From NCBI GenBank assembly GCA_039090855.1, contig CM077011.1:29913001-29977000 (forward strand): a DNA stretch of 64,000 nt, in the 5' to 3' direction. The translations under genes were made by a program, and so were the position numbers. The stretch's first letter is position 1, and every line of letters begins with the position of its first letter. This document shows positions 55,109 through 64,000 of this stretch, piece by piece. The stretch is from Macrothele yani. Its lineage: Eukaryota > Arthropoda > Arachnida > Araneae > Macrothelidae. The notes beneath the pieces are model-generated. The model was not told the DNA's origin and ran no database searches. It worked only from the letters and a program-made list of their open reading frames with translations.

Positions 55109-56152
55109 TTAGTAGGAGATATAATAACCCCTGACTGCGTTGCAGGATTTACAACGTCTGTCCATGCTGAGGACGAGGTTGCCAAGGAGCTGTTGAGGCA
55201 TCCCGGCCCATTCCTCTTGTAGCGCCAATCGCAGCTGCGGAATCGTTGCTGGCGGCTGGTGACGTGCTGCCAAGCGTCTCCCAAGAAATTCCGACACGTG
55301 TTCGATTGGATTTAGGTCCGGGAACCTTGCGGGCCAATCCATGCGTTGAATATCTTTACTCTCCAACAGCTCTGCGACATCCACTGTACGATGAGGTGCA
55401 GCTTTGTCGTCCATGAGGAGGAACTCATGACCCACAGCACCTCTAAACAGACGCACGCAAGGCAGGAGAACCTCGGTACAATAGCGGACACTAGTGACTG
55501 AACCTCCTTGGAAGATGTGGAGGTCAGTACGGCTACCAAGCATGATACCGCCCCAAACGAGAACTCCGCCACCTCCAAACCGGTCCCTTTCGATGATGTT
55601 GGAGGTGTGATTGCGTGTTCCCTGTTCTCTCCAGATGTGCATACGTCCGGAATCGCTCGTCAGACTAAATCGGCTTTCATCTGTAAAGAGAACTCGACCC
55701 CATTGCTGATGTGTCTAGTTCTTGTGTTCCTGGCACCAGAGAAACCGCCGTCTCCGATGAGCAGGCGTTAATGGCACACACCGTACTGGTCGTCGTGCAA
55801 ATGGACCACCTTTGTGCAGCCTCCTGGCCACGGTAAAACGCGATAACGGACGTTCAGTTGTCTGTTGCACGTGCCTTGCGATTTCTCCCGCTGTCTTCCG
55901 GCTGCCTCTTCTCGCCTGTAGGACAATATACCGGTCGTCCGCCGCCGTGGTTTCTCGTGGACGACCACTGCTAAACTCTCGGACAGCTGTTCCTGTCATT
56001 TGAAACGCTCTCCAAATTCGTGAAACGATGCTGTGAGGGATCCTGAACTCCTCGGCCATACTAATCACGCTTCGACCTTCTTCCAACTTCCCAATGACGC
56101 GACCTCGGGTAAAGTCATCCAGATGTCTCCTACTGGATTGCTTGTTGGCCAT
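55109..56152 (-). pseudogene. Tc1-like transposase, a single premature stop
   Basis: Start 'MANKQSSRRHLDD' at 56152, just downstream (in its own direction) of the SINE-disrupted leader. Helix-turn-helix 'ISMAEEFRIPHSIVSRIWRA', then 'RRGSRKTAGEIARHVQ'. After 'WCQEHKN' a TAG at 55715-55717, and the frame continues unbroken with 'FTDESRFSLTSDSGRM' (first Asp), 'LLMDDKAAPHRT' (second Asp) and 'PDLNPIEHVSEFLG' (Glu, 34 residues later). All three catalytic residues are present. Length of about 347 codons is normal for Tc1. The best-preserved transposase in the window. Confidence 0.9.
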
Positions 56153-56185
56153 ATCACACCGTGGCAGCAACTCGAATTGCTGAGC

Positions 56186-56611
56186 GCACACAGTATTTTT
56201 CATTTTCTTGTAGGACTTCCGTCCACAGTGAATAGAGTTTAGGTCCCAGCCACCTACAGCGAGATCGTCTTTTGGGCAGGACACAGAAACGGAAGGAATG
56301 AGAGCAAGTCTAGCGACTTTGACAGAACAGTTTGTAGTGAGATTAGAGTACAGTAGATGGCGCCACCTTACAAGTACGATGTTGCACACAGAGAGGTGAG
56401 AGAATTGCAGTGGGGAGGGGGTGGCATAGGAAAGGATACCCATTTAACCAGTGGGTCCAGCCTGGGCGCCGTCACTTAACGGGCTCGTCCGATGCACGGC
56501 GGATATTTAGTGATGTTAGTAAATCACACCATCTCTGAAAGATCACCCCAGGCTCGAACCTGAGGACCTTGCAATGATAGTCTGACTCGCTAACCACTAA
56601 GCCATCCGCGG
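56186..56611 (-). repeat. SINE-C, complete
   Basis: Same structure as 33235-33658. Flanked by 'ctcgaattgctgagc' at 56171-56185 and 56612-56626. Confidence 0.88.
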
Positions 56612-56626
56612 CTCGAATTGCTGAGC

Positions 56627-56945
56627 ATATCATCATATCATATGTAGAGGATTTTTAGGAAGGGAGTGTCTGACCCCAGGTCTTAAACAACCCTTAGAAA
56701 TAGGAAACTAGGAGATTTGGGCTAGAGCGCCCGATAGGAAAGTGACAAGGAAGCGAAGTAGAAACGGGGAGGAAGACGCCCTTATTTATTACCAGGGGGC
56801 AAGTGCCCGGGGTCCGTCGGCTTAACGTGCCCATCCGACGCACGGTGGGTATTTAGTGGATCGAGCGTTCGTACCTGCCTGGGATCGAACCTGAGGGCCT
56901 TCCCGTGGCAGTCACGAACGTTGCCCACTCGGCCACCCATGGCCT
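56627..56945 (-). repeat. SINE-B, complete
   Basis: Tail 'tatgtagaggatttttagga' at left, head (antisense 'ggccacccatggcc', B box antisense 'gggatcgaacc') at right. Flanked by 'gaattgctgagc' on both sides (56615-56626, 56946-56957), the same target as its SINE-C neighbour. Confidence 0.88.
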
Positions 56946-57142
56946 GAATTGCTGAGCGTGCACCGCCCGTGTGCTTTATATCCTTCCGACACCCCCATCC
57001 CTACGTCATGCTGCATAAATGCGCATGCCCTACCGTACCGGACCCTAGTCTATCTCCTGAGTGGTCTTTCGGTCCGTTCTGCCTGCTCGTTCCGCTGTTA
57101 TGCTAATTTCTCCTCTTCGTCCTTAATTTTTGCCCACCAGTG

Positions 57143-58310
57143 TAGATGTTGTAACGCACTTCTTTCGGTAATCAAATTAATTATAAAGTGATTCCTCATT
57201 GTTCACTTCCAGTAAGTTGAATAAAACGCAATGGAAATATTTCTTTAAATTCAATTAATAAACTGTAGCTATTCGAATTCCTCCAAGTAGAAAAAAATAA
57301 TTAGAACTGCGTGTTAATTTGGCCAATGGCACAAACGTTTAGGTTCGAGGACTAAGGCACGCCTATTTAAATTCAGTAATTAAGGTACTATCGAGATATT
57401 TTCATTTATTGGTTTTTCAAAAGTATCAATAATTTTAAATGGCGTAACTTAGGTATAGGTCAGTTGTGAGGTTCGACGCAATCCAAAGCGTTACCCTTTT
57501 GAATACTCTTATGTCAATATGAATTTTATTCTTTCAGAAAGGCAATCCTAAAATTATAGTTAATCATCGCATGCTGCACTTCTGAGTGACCAAAAGCTAA
57601 GTTTCGTACTGAGTAAAAAAATCTGATAGTCTTTGCAGAAATTCCAGTAAGAGCTTTAGGGACATACAATAGTTCGACATTGTTAATCAAGATCGCAATA
57701 TTTCCTAAATGTCGTTTTACACACACACATCCTTCCCCACCCAGATATGAGCACGTGATCGTGAAGACTACTATCCCAAAGAAACAATCGATGACATTAT
57801 TCTGCCACCAGTAACGGATTTTTCAAGAATGGAACGGAATGCAGTGAGAGGTAGTACTGATGATTTGCATAGAATATTTATCGGCACCGCCAATGTTGCC
57901 TGTCACTCAAGGTCAACCCGGCAACCAATCAACTATGCCAGCCCAGCCTTTAGTCATTTCCGAAATGCAGGAGGATGTTTTACATTATGTAATAATTTAT
58001 CCATTTTGGTAAATAATTTACGCATCGTTATTGAATAATGCATCTAACTAAGTTTTGACAAGAACTGTTTTGGGTGCATTTTCCATGGTATGAATTAATA
58101 ACGTAGAAATCGTTGATCACTGGTGTGATGAAATGGGTGTTTGACTAATAACTATATCAGGAAGAGCGAAACTTACGAAGTGAAACTGAGTTTATCCCCG
58201 TGTCCCTTTCGCAAGCGATGGCTTAATCCTGAAGTTATTTTTGGTCCAAAAATAATGAACAATGTTCCTCTTTAACCTAGGACTGATTAAGAATATCAAG
58301 GGGCATTTTA
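57143..58310. other. Unassigned DNA
   Basis: No gene recognised; frame 57829-58038 lacks family resemblance. Confidence 0.4.
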
Positions 58311-59832
58311 CCAAGGTGATTCAAAAGTCACTAGCGTTTTCTGACAGTTCATGAAAACGTGAATAAATGCATAAACGTAAAAGTTTGAACTTCAAAATGG
58401 AGTTCACCGTAATCGGTGGCCCTATACCATTGTGATGCCATGTTTTGGAATCCCCCTGGGAAAAAAGTCCTTTGGTTTCGAGGCGAAAAAGCCTTGGACC
58501 TCAAGTTTAACATCGTGGATGTTTTGGAAGTGTTTCTCACGTAGAGAATGTGCCATGGTCTGGAATAAGTGGTAGTCCGAAGGCGCAAGGTCCGGACTAT
58601 AAACACGGTTGGGCATTAGTTCAGTACCTTCCAGTTCCTTTATTTTTTCCTTAGTTGACCAGTCACGATGAGCAGGAGCATTATCCTGTTGGAGGATAAC
58701 TCGTTTACGGTTCACTCGAGCAGGGTACTTTCGGTTTATACTCTTAGCAGGATACTTTCTGTTTATACGCTTAGCAGGGTACTCTCAGTTTATACTCTTA
58801 GCAGGCTACTTTCAGTTTATACTCTTATCAGGGTACTTTCTGTTTATACTCTTAGCTTGGTACTTTCGATTACTTTCGGGCAGGGTACTTTCGGTTTTAT
58901 ACTTAGTGGTACTTTCGATACTTTCGGTTAATACTCTTCAGTTCCTGTATTTTTTCTTTAGTTGACCGGGCGCGATGAGCAGGAGCATTATCCTGTTGGA
59001 GGATAACTCGTTTACGGTTCACACGAGCAGGGTACTTTCGCTCTATACTCTTAGCAGGGTACTTTCGGTTACTTTCGGGCAGGGTACTTTCGGTTTTAAA
59101 CTTAGTGGTATTTTCGGTACTTTCGGTTAATACTCTTCAGTTCCTGTACCTTTTCCTTAGTTGACCGGGCACGATGAGCAGGGGCATCATCCTGTTGGAG
59201 GATAACTCGTTTACGGTTCACCCGAGCAGGGTACTTTCGGTTTAAAGAGACATACGTCCTCTTCAACTGCCCACAGTACAGCTGCGCATTAATGCCTCTG
59301 CCATCTGGTACCAATTCCCAATGAATGGTGACCTCAAAGTTCCACCATACGCATAGCATAACTTTGTGCTCAAATCCTCTCATATTTAGGATTGGTTCTG
59401 GAGGCCTTTGGGATCTATCCACTGTTTTCTCATGTCAGGATTCTGAAAAAATATCCACTTTTCATCACATGTAACCATTCGCCTAAAGAAACGGACTTCC
59501 TGGGGATTTTCCTGCATTTGGAGACACCTGCGCACACGTCTCTGAGCTTGAAGAGCAGTCAGTTTATGGGATACTTGTCGACAGCTTCTGTGCGTCTCGT
59601 CGAGTTTGTGCAATTCGCAAACAATTGTGAGCTGAGGTATTCCCAGCTCATTTGACAGTTGTCTTGTGCTTGTGCATGAATTTGACTCTACGGTTGGGCG
59701 TTCAGCTTCATAATTCTCTCTCGGAGGTCGTGCAGCATGTGCTTTGTCTTGAAGGCTGCAGTCCCCATTTTTAAATCGCTGAAACCAAAATCTTGCCGTT
59801 CTTTCAGACCATTGAATAAATATGGCCGTCAC
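58311..59832 (-). pseudogene. mariner transposase with triplicated catalytic segment
   Basis: Minus strand. N-terminus truncated (begins near the second helix, 'SERTARFWFQRFKNGD'), then 'VTCDEKWIFF' (first Asp). A frameshift near 59400 follows, then 'HKVMLCVWWNFEV'. The block 'RVNRKRVILQQD(D/N)APAH' with the second Asp occurs three times: about 59165-59235, 58955-59030 and 58650-58720. Only the last continues to 'YSPDLAPSDYHLFQ' (third Asp). A 27-bp minisatellite lies between copies. The C-terminus ends in broken frames; 'gattcaaaagtcactagcg' at 58318 may be the left terminal repeat. Confidence 0.85.
58717..58880. repeat. 27-bp in-frame minisatellite
   Basis: About six units of 'agcagggtactttcggttta' + 'tactctt'. 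The 9-codon unit keeps frame with the transposase (minus 'NRKYPAK' type repeats). A related, shorter array separates the other catalytic-block copies. Confidence 0.85.
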
Positions 59833-60584
59833 TTCAAGATGAATAACTGAAAAACGATATTAAAACCTATTCTAGTTAAAATCTTTAATTCATTAAAAAC
59901 TCTTGTTAAAATATCTATACGAGATCTTTCGAACCAGCAACTGGTTCATCATCAGGTAGGAATACTAAAACATATTACAAACAGTAAATGCCTTAAATAG
60001 GCATGTGATGTATGTTCGTGAGGTAAGTGTTGGATCGCTCGCATCTTCACTGAGACGATATGACATAGTTCAGACGCTGCTCTCTCATCTTGCACAGCAC
60101 ACATTTCCCTCGCTGCAACGGTCACTATTTTTTTAAAAAGAAAAATCGTAACAGCATTCGGATCGTGTATTTGTCGTCCATAGCTTTTGAAAGCAGAACA
60201 TTTTTCGATAAATCACGGCACCGTGTGCTCCTATTTATACCAATTAAACTATATCGGCTTTCCAGTCATGTCTTATCTGCATAACGCATGCGCACCGAGT
60301 AATTGCTCGACACAGGACGTCTCTTCAAAACGGTAATACTGTATCTTTTGAATCCCCCTAATGACATAAATACTGAACTGGAGTTCTTTTTTTAAAGACA
60401 GGTGCATCAGATGGCTATAAGTGAAATGCGGGCCAAGACAGCAAGAAAAGTTCAGTTCTTTGCAATGTGAATCATGGGATTATGGAAGCTTAAATCCTCA
60501 ACAACAAGTGAACCAACTTTTTCGTTGAAGGGATATAGGCTAAAACGGTAATTATATACTGTGTATGCAAACCCAGTTAACAAC
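59833..60584. other. Unassigned DNA with a hammerhead-like motif
   Basis: The minus strand at 59927-59955 reads 'ctgatga', a 7-bp stem 'gaaccag'/'ctggttc' and 'gaaa', the core layout of hammerhead ribozymes carried by Penelope-like elements. An extra base precedes the stem and no stem I was found. No gene recognised in the remainder. Confidence 0.35.
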
Positions 60585-60920
60585 GTATAGGCACACCTCC
60601 TTCTCACAACAGTAGCAACACATCGTGACGGACTCTACCAGGTGTTGGAAACTTTCCGGTGATATAGCGACCTATGAATTGAGGACAGTAGTGCGTAAAG
60701 AATTAAAATAATTACCGGTACTGGGCTTTGGTCTTGAATATATCGCTTCATTTCGTCCCACAGGTCCTCCATTAAGTATACGTAGAGTGAGAAGGTCATT
60801 CGAGGGTTGGGAACTCACTACAATGCTGCATCAACCGGCCCTTCGTCAAATGGGAACGATGAGATCGGGAGTTGCCTTGTTAAAAGGAGGTATACTGCTG
60901 TCCTGGAGAGCTATGAATGA
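60585..60920 (-). pseudogene. Strongly decayed Tc1-like transposase C-terminus
   Basis: In shifted frames the minus strand reads 'LMEDLWDEMKRYIQDQ' (compare Tc1 'NPIENLWDELKR') and then 'FQHLVESVTRCVAT', the usual Tc1 C-terminal motif. No terminal repeats found. Confidence 0.55.
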
Positions 60921-61684
60921 CTGTAGAAGGTTGGCGAAAACGTGAGCATAGCCTTGTGTGGTGACGGTAGTGTTACTGGGAGATCGAAATTATTCGTTTC
61001 CAAGATCATAATATTCAGCAGTAAGTCTTTCTTTGTCACCATCATAACAGGCAGCTTAGGGAAACTTCACGATACCTTGAAGTCCTATCAACGAGGCAAT
61101 AGTCATTAGTAGGAGTTCAAGCAGCATCTCAAAGAGATTATAGTAATAATTCCATACCTAATGTTAGGGGACTCTTTCACCAATTGTTTTACTTCACTCA
61201 TCTTAACCTTGCCTTCAGTCTTCAGAAAGACAAGCACGATGAAGGAAAGCGAACTAAGACTACGTAATTAGTTCATTATCTTTGAGGCGACTATGCATTT
61301 ACTTCAAAGTGAAGGAGCAAAGGAGCGAAAAAAAAAGGAAGGAATCAGAGTGATTGGGACACAAGAAGTGTCGAGAAGAGGTTAGGATAGAAAGAACGCA
61401 TCCATGGAAGTTCCAAAGAAAATGAGATGATGCAAGGGAAATGTAAAAGACGACGATTAGAGAATAAATAAGTAGCGAAGGAGTACGAAGTTGAAATCAG
61501 AAGTAAAATTATAGTAAATAATTCCATACCTAAGATCAGTTCCAGGGCAACGGGCGTAATAAGGGTTAGATGACTATGAACAGTAGAACTGATACCGCAA
61601 ACGCATGTACTAGTTGGGTTTTTTCGTGACACACAATGGAACCGGGAAGGAAAAAAAAAAAAAAAAAGAAAAAGAAAAATGTAT
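60921..61684. other. Unassigned DNA
   Basis: Possibly more of the decayed Tc1 element at its left part; 'gtaataattccatacctaa' recurs at 61141 and 61510. No gene. Confidence 0.4.
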
Positions 61685-61902
61685 GTGTGGGACGAGCTTA
61701 ACGCTTAACGAACACCATGAGCAACTCTTAGGGCCATAAGCAATCTGCAGTCTTTAATTTAGGGCCATCGGCCCTAGAGAAGAGTCAGCGTCGTAAGACA
61801 ATTGCACCTCCCATGGCTTAGCTGGACTCGAACCAGAAACCTATCTCGGATGAACGGTCAGAGGCTAGTGCTTATATTACTGTGCCACCGTGGATGCCAC
61901 TA
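61685..61902 (-). repeat. SINE-A copy
   Basis: Follows an A-rich stretch. Tail 'cttaacgaacaccatgagca', central 'tctttaatttagggccatcg', antisense B box 'ggactcgaacc' and head end 'tgccaccgtgg'. Confidence 0.75.
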
Positions 61903-61934
61903 GAAACTCGAACCCGGCCCCACGTCTTTTGTTT

Positions 61935-62104
61935 CCTTTGTTTGGTACTTTACGTCCACTGTGAGCAAATTAATGGGTTATAAAATAATCGATCGTCTCC
62001 AACTTAAGGCCGCTGGTTTCAGGAAAAGAGAGAGCTGAGCCACTAAGGCAAACGTACTATCAATGGCTCAGCTGGATTCGAACCCGGGCACATCTCGGAT
62101 GGAA
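61935..62104 (-). repeat. SINE-A, head-truncated copy
   Basis: Tail 'tttacgtccactgtgagcaa', body, intact antisense B box 'ggattcgaacccggg'. The A-box end is missing where the LTR remnant begins. Confidence 0.7.
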
Positions 62105-62149
62105 GAGAGAGATTTATGTAGAGGCTTTTGAAAGCACAAATATATCCGC

Positions 62150-62263
62150 GCTCCCTCACTACACTCTGGAGTAAGTTGCTCTCCCAACTAAGCTACATGG
62201 ACGGAATGTATCGCTGCAGATTTGTCGTCTTGACACGTGCTTTACCTCTGTAGTACGTCACGG
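62150..62263 (-). repeat. Old TRIM LTR remnant
   Basis: The minus strand begins 'cgtgacgtac' and, in the right place, 'gtccatgtagcttagttggg' + 'agagcaactta', matching the LTR start and A-box half of the tRNA-like segment. The B box and LTR end are lost. Confidence 0.55.
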
Positions 62264-62265
62264 AT

Positions 62266-62578
62266 TTTAAGAAGGGTGTGTCTGACCCCTTTTAAGCAAC
62301 CCTTAGAAGTAGGAAAGTAGGAGATTTGGGTTAGAGTGCCCGATAGGAAAGTCGCACGGAAGCGAGGTAGAAAGTGGGAGGAAGACGCTCTTATTTATAA
62401 CGACGCTCTTATTTATAACTGGGGGGCCAGTATTCGGGGTCCGACGGCTTAGCGTGCCCATCCGACGCAAGGCGGATGTTTAGTGGTTCGAGCGTTCGTA
62501 CCTGTCTGGAAAGCCACGGAGGAACCTGAGGTTCCTCCGTGGCAGTCACGAACGTTGACCACTAGACCATCAGCGGCC
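62266..62578 (-). repeat. SINE-B with hairpin in its head
   Basis: Complete SINE-B order. The piece 'gacgctcttatttataac' is tandemly duplicated (62383-62418). In the head, a perfect 14-bp inverted repeat (62513-62526, 62530-62543, spacer 'tga') replaces the normal B-box flank. Confidence 0.85.
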
Positions 62579-62653
62579 CTACTGTTTATCGGTCATTCAA
62601 TTCCGTACTTATAACACGGCGCCACAGGGACAGCCATCAGGGATTCGCATCAG

Positions 62654-62970
62654 CCCGTCATCGGTGAGGAATATTCAGAAGCCGACTGCGTACACCACTC
62701 GTTCAGCAGGGCACAAGATCAAAAACAGTTGTGACGTCATGAGTTAAGCCGAGCGTGATGATTCGGCCCGTCATCGGTGTGGAATATTCAGAAGCCGACT
62801 GCTTACACCACTCGGTCAGCAGAGCACAAGATCAAAAACAGTTGTGACGTCATGAGTTAAGCCGAGCGTGATGGTTCGGCCCGTCATCGGTGAGGAATAT
62901 TCAGAAGCCGACTGCTTACACCACTCGGTTTACAGAGCACAAGATCAAAAACGGGCATGTGAAAAGGACA
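62654..62970. repeat. 113-bp tandem repeat
   Basis: Three units (starts 62654, 62767, 62880) with 'cccgtcatcggtgaggaata', 'ttcagaagccgactgc' and 'cacaagatcaaaaa'. The first two contain 'gttgtgacgtcatgagt', with a TGACGTCA CRE-type palindrome; the third is cut before it. Confidence 0.92.
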
Positions 62971-64000
62971 GAGTTTGTTTGCATGGTAAAGTAACCAGGC
63001 AGTGTACGTAAACAATGACTTTAAGATAAAAATAAAAGTTATTATTAAACGCAAATTGAAAAATCTATCGAGCGAACTGTATCATTATGGAATTCCCTCT
63101 GGTCATGGATTATCTGATAGCCGCGTTACATTTTTAGGCACCGATTGGCAACAACAAAACTTTCTTCTGCCAGAAAAATGTATTTTTCTTGAGCGCATCA
63201 GAGAAGGCGAGCCAGTGAAGAACTCGTGGTAAATACTCGTCTCTATCTACAAACCTCAAGATCGCCTTGGACCAGCACTCCACCCCTCTTATCGTAGTGT
63301 GAAATTATTTCACGGCACCGAGGGGTGCTGTTGTTTGATTACCGCGGGCTGGAAAGATTGCTAGACTGACTCACCCAGGTGAACCTCCAACAATCTCGAT
63401 GTTACAAATAGACCATAATGGCATTTGTGATTATATTTCTTTAGCGCTAAACATCCATCATATTGGGTCACACCCTACAGCAGATCAAGTGAATGTGGCA
63501 AAGTATTGCGTGAATAATGGCTTCTCTCTGCGACTCTCGGTAACAACCTTGGCAAGCTCTACGGAAATTGAAACAGTAAATTATGGAAATGGAAACGTCG
63601 CGTAAGAGAAGAGATACAGATATGCATGAAAGGAAGATTTTGGTTTTATCATTTGGGTTATTCCTGGTTTTATGAAATTGCTCAACCTGCATTTTCAAAG
63701 ATAAGTACTTTAAACCAGTAAGACGATGGATCTTTCCCGACAGCAGTAAAATAAATCCCAAGTAAAACATTAAAAAAACAGTGTTTTTTATGAAAAAAAA
63801 AAAAACTTCACCAAAAACTCGCGAAGCGACAGTAAAGTACCGTGCCTGGAAGTCCTTGCAATTGTTCTAACTTGCAATTGTCCTTACAATTATTGCCTTA
63901 CAATTGCTGTAAATAAAAACAGGTTAAAAACCAGTACCAATTGCCAATAAATTATAATATTGATAATATTATAATTATTTCAAATATTTTAATATTGAGT
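62971..64000. other. Unassigned AT-rich DNA
   Basis: Frames 63002-63232 and 63399-63605 match nothing I know. 'cttgcaattgt'/'cttacaattgc' recurs near 63855-63910. Confidence 0.4.

Larger units (their letters stand above)
54861..57142 (-). mobile_element. Tc1-like element holding SINE-C and SINE-B
   Basis: Ends 'cactggtgtgcaaaactta' and (reverse complement of right) 'cactggtgggcaaaaattaa', TA on both sides. 2282 bp including about 770 bp of SINE insertions between the right terminus and the transposase start. Confidence 0.9.

Noticed and set aside
62971..64000. Short frames at the right edge as host exons
   Set aside because: No start/splice logic, no recognisable motif and AT-rich random composition.

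Overview
This is a eukaryotic, AT-rich, gene-poor window packed with repeats. I find no convincing host gene with introns, no operons and no bacterial signature. The mix of elements suggests an invertebrate, most likely an arthropod and possibly a spider or other chelicerate: mariner and several Tc1-like DNA transposons, RTE-type LINE debris, piggyBac-type MITEs with TTAA target sites, tRNA-derived SINEs, and GA/CT and ATG microsatellites. The phylum is an inference; the sequence does not prove it.

The most abundant element is a tRNA-headed SINE of about 220 bp (here SINE-A), with about 21 copies or fragments on both strands. Two further related tRNA-headed SINEs (SINE-B and SINE-C, about 300 and 425 bp) often sit nested or side by side. 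Layout: 1-16.5 kb is mostly unassigned AT-rich DNA with a few SINE-A copies, hairpins and a pogo-like repeat. 16.5-25.2 kb holds a duplicated block, a SINE-A cluster, a second pogo-like repeat split by a SINE-A and a dead mariner, and a SINE-A split by a composite SINE-B/LINE insertion. 26.06-27.04 kb is a degenerate higher-order satellite rich in ATCGAT. 27.75-28.34 kb is a complete small non-coding LTR element (TRIM) whose LTRs carry a tRNA-like Pol III promoter.

From 30 to 34.4 kb there is a SINE-containing tandem duplication, a piggyBac-type MITE, and a large inverted repeat with SINE-B and SINE-C inserted in one arm. From 35 to 52 kb lie five mariner/Tc1-type elements and several remnants, all broken. 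One has a 120-bp fold-back in its transposase and a 91-bp tandem array grown from its 3' end. From 52.6 to 57.1 kb there is an RTE-like LINE interrupted by a TRIM derivative, followed by a Tc1-like element holding SINE-C and SINE-B in tandem. From 58.3 to 62.97 kb there is a mariner with a triplicated catalytic segment, a decayed Tc1, SINEs, a TRIM LTR remnant and a 113-bp tandem repeat.

No pathway or gene cooperation is visible. The biology here is parasitic DNA: nested insertions with readable target-site duplications, non-autonomous derivatives, and repeated fold-back (inverted) duplications. The most interesting item is the TRIM with tRNA-like sequence in its LTRs, structurally analogous to the plant Cassandra elements, which carry 5S rRNA sequence in their LTRs.
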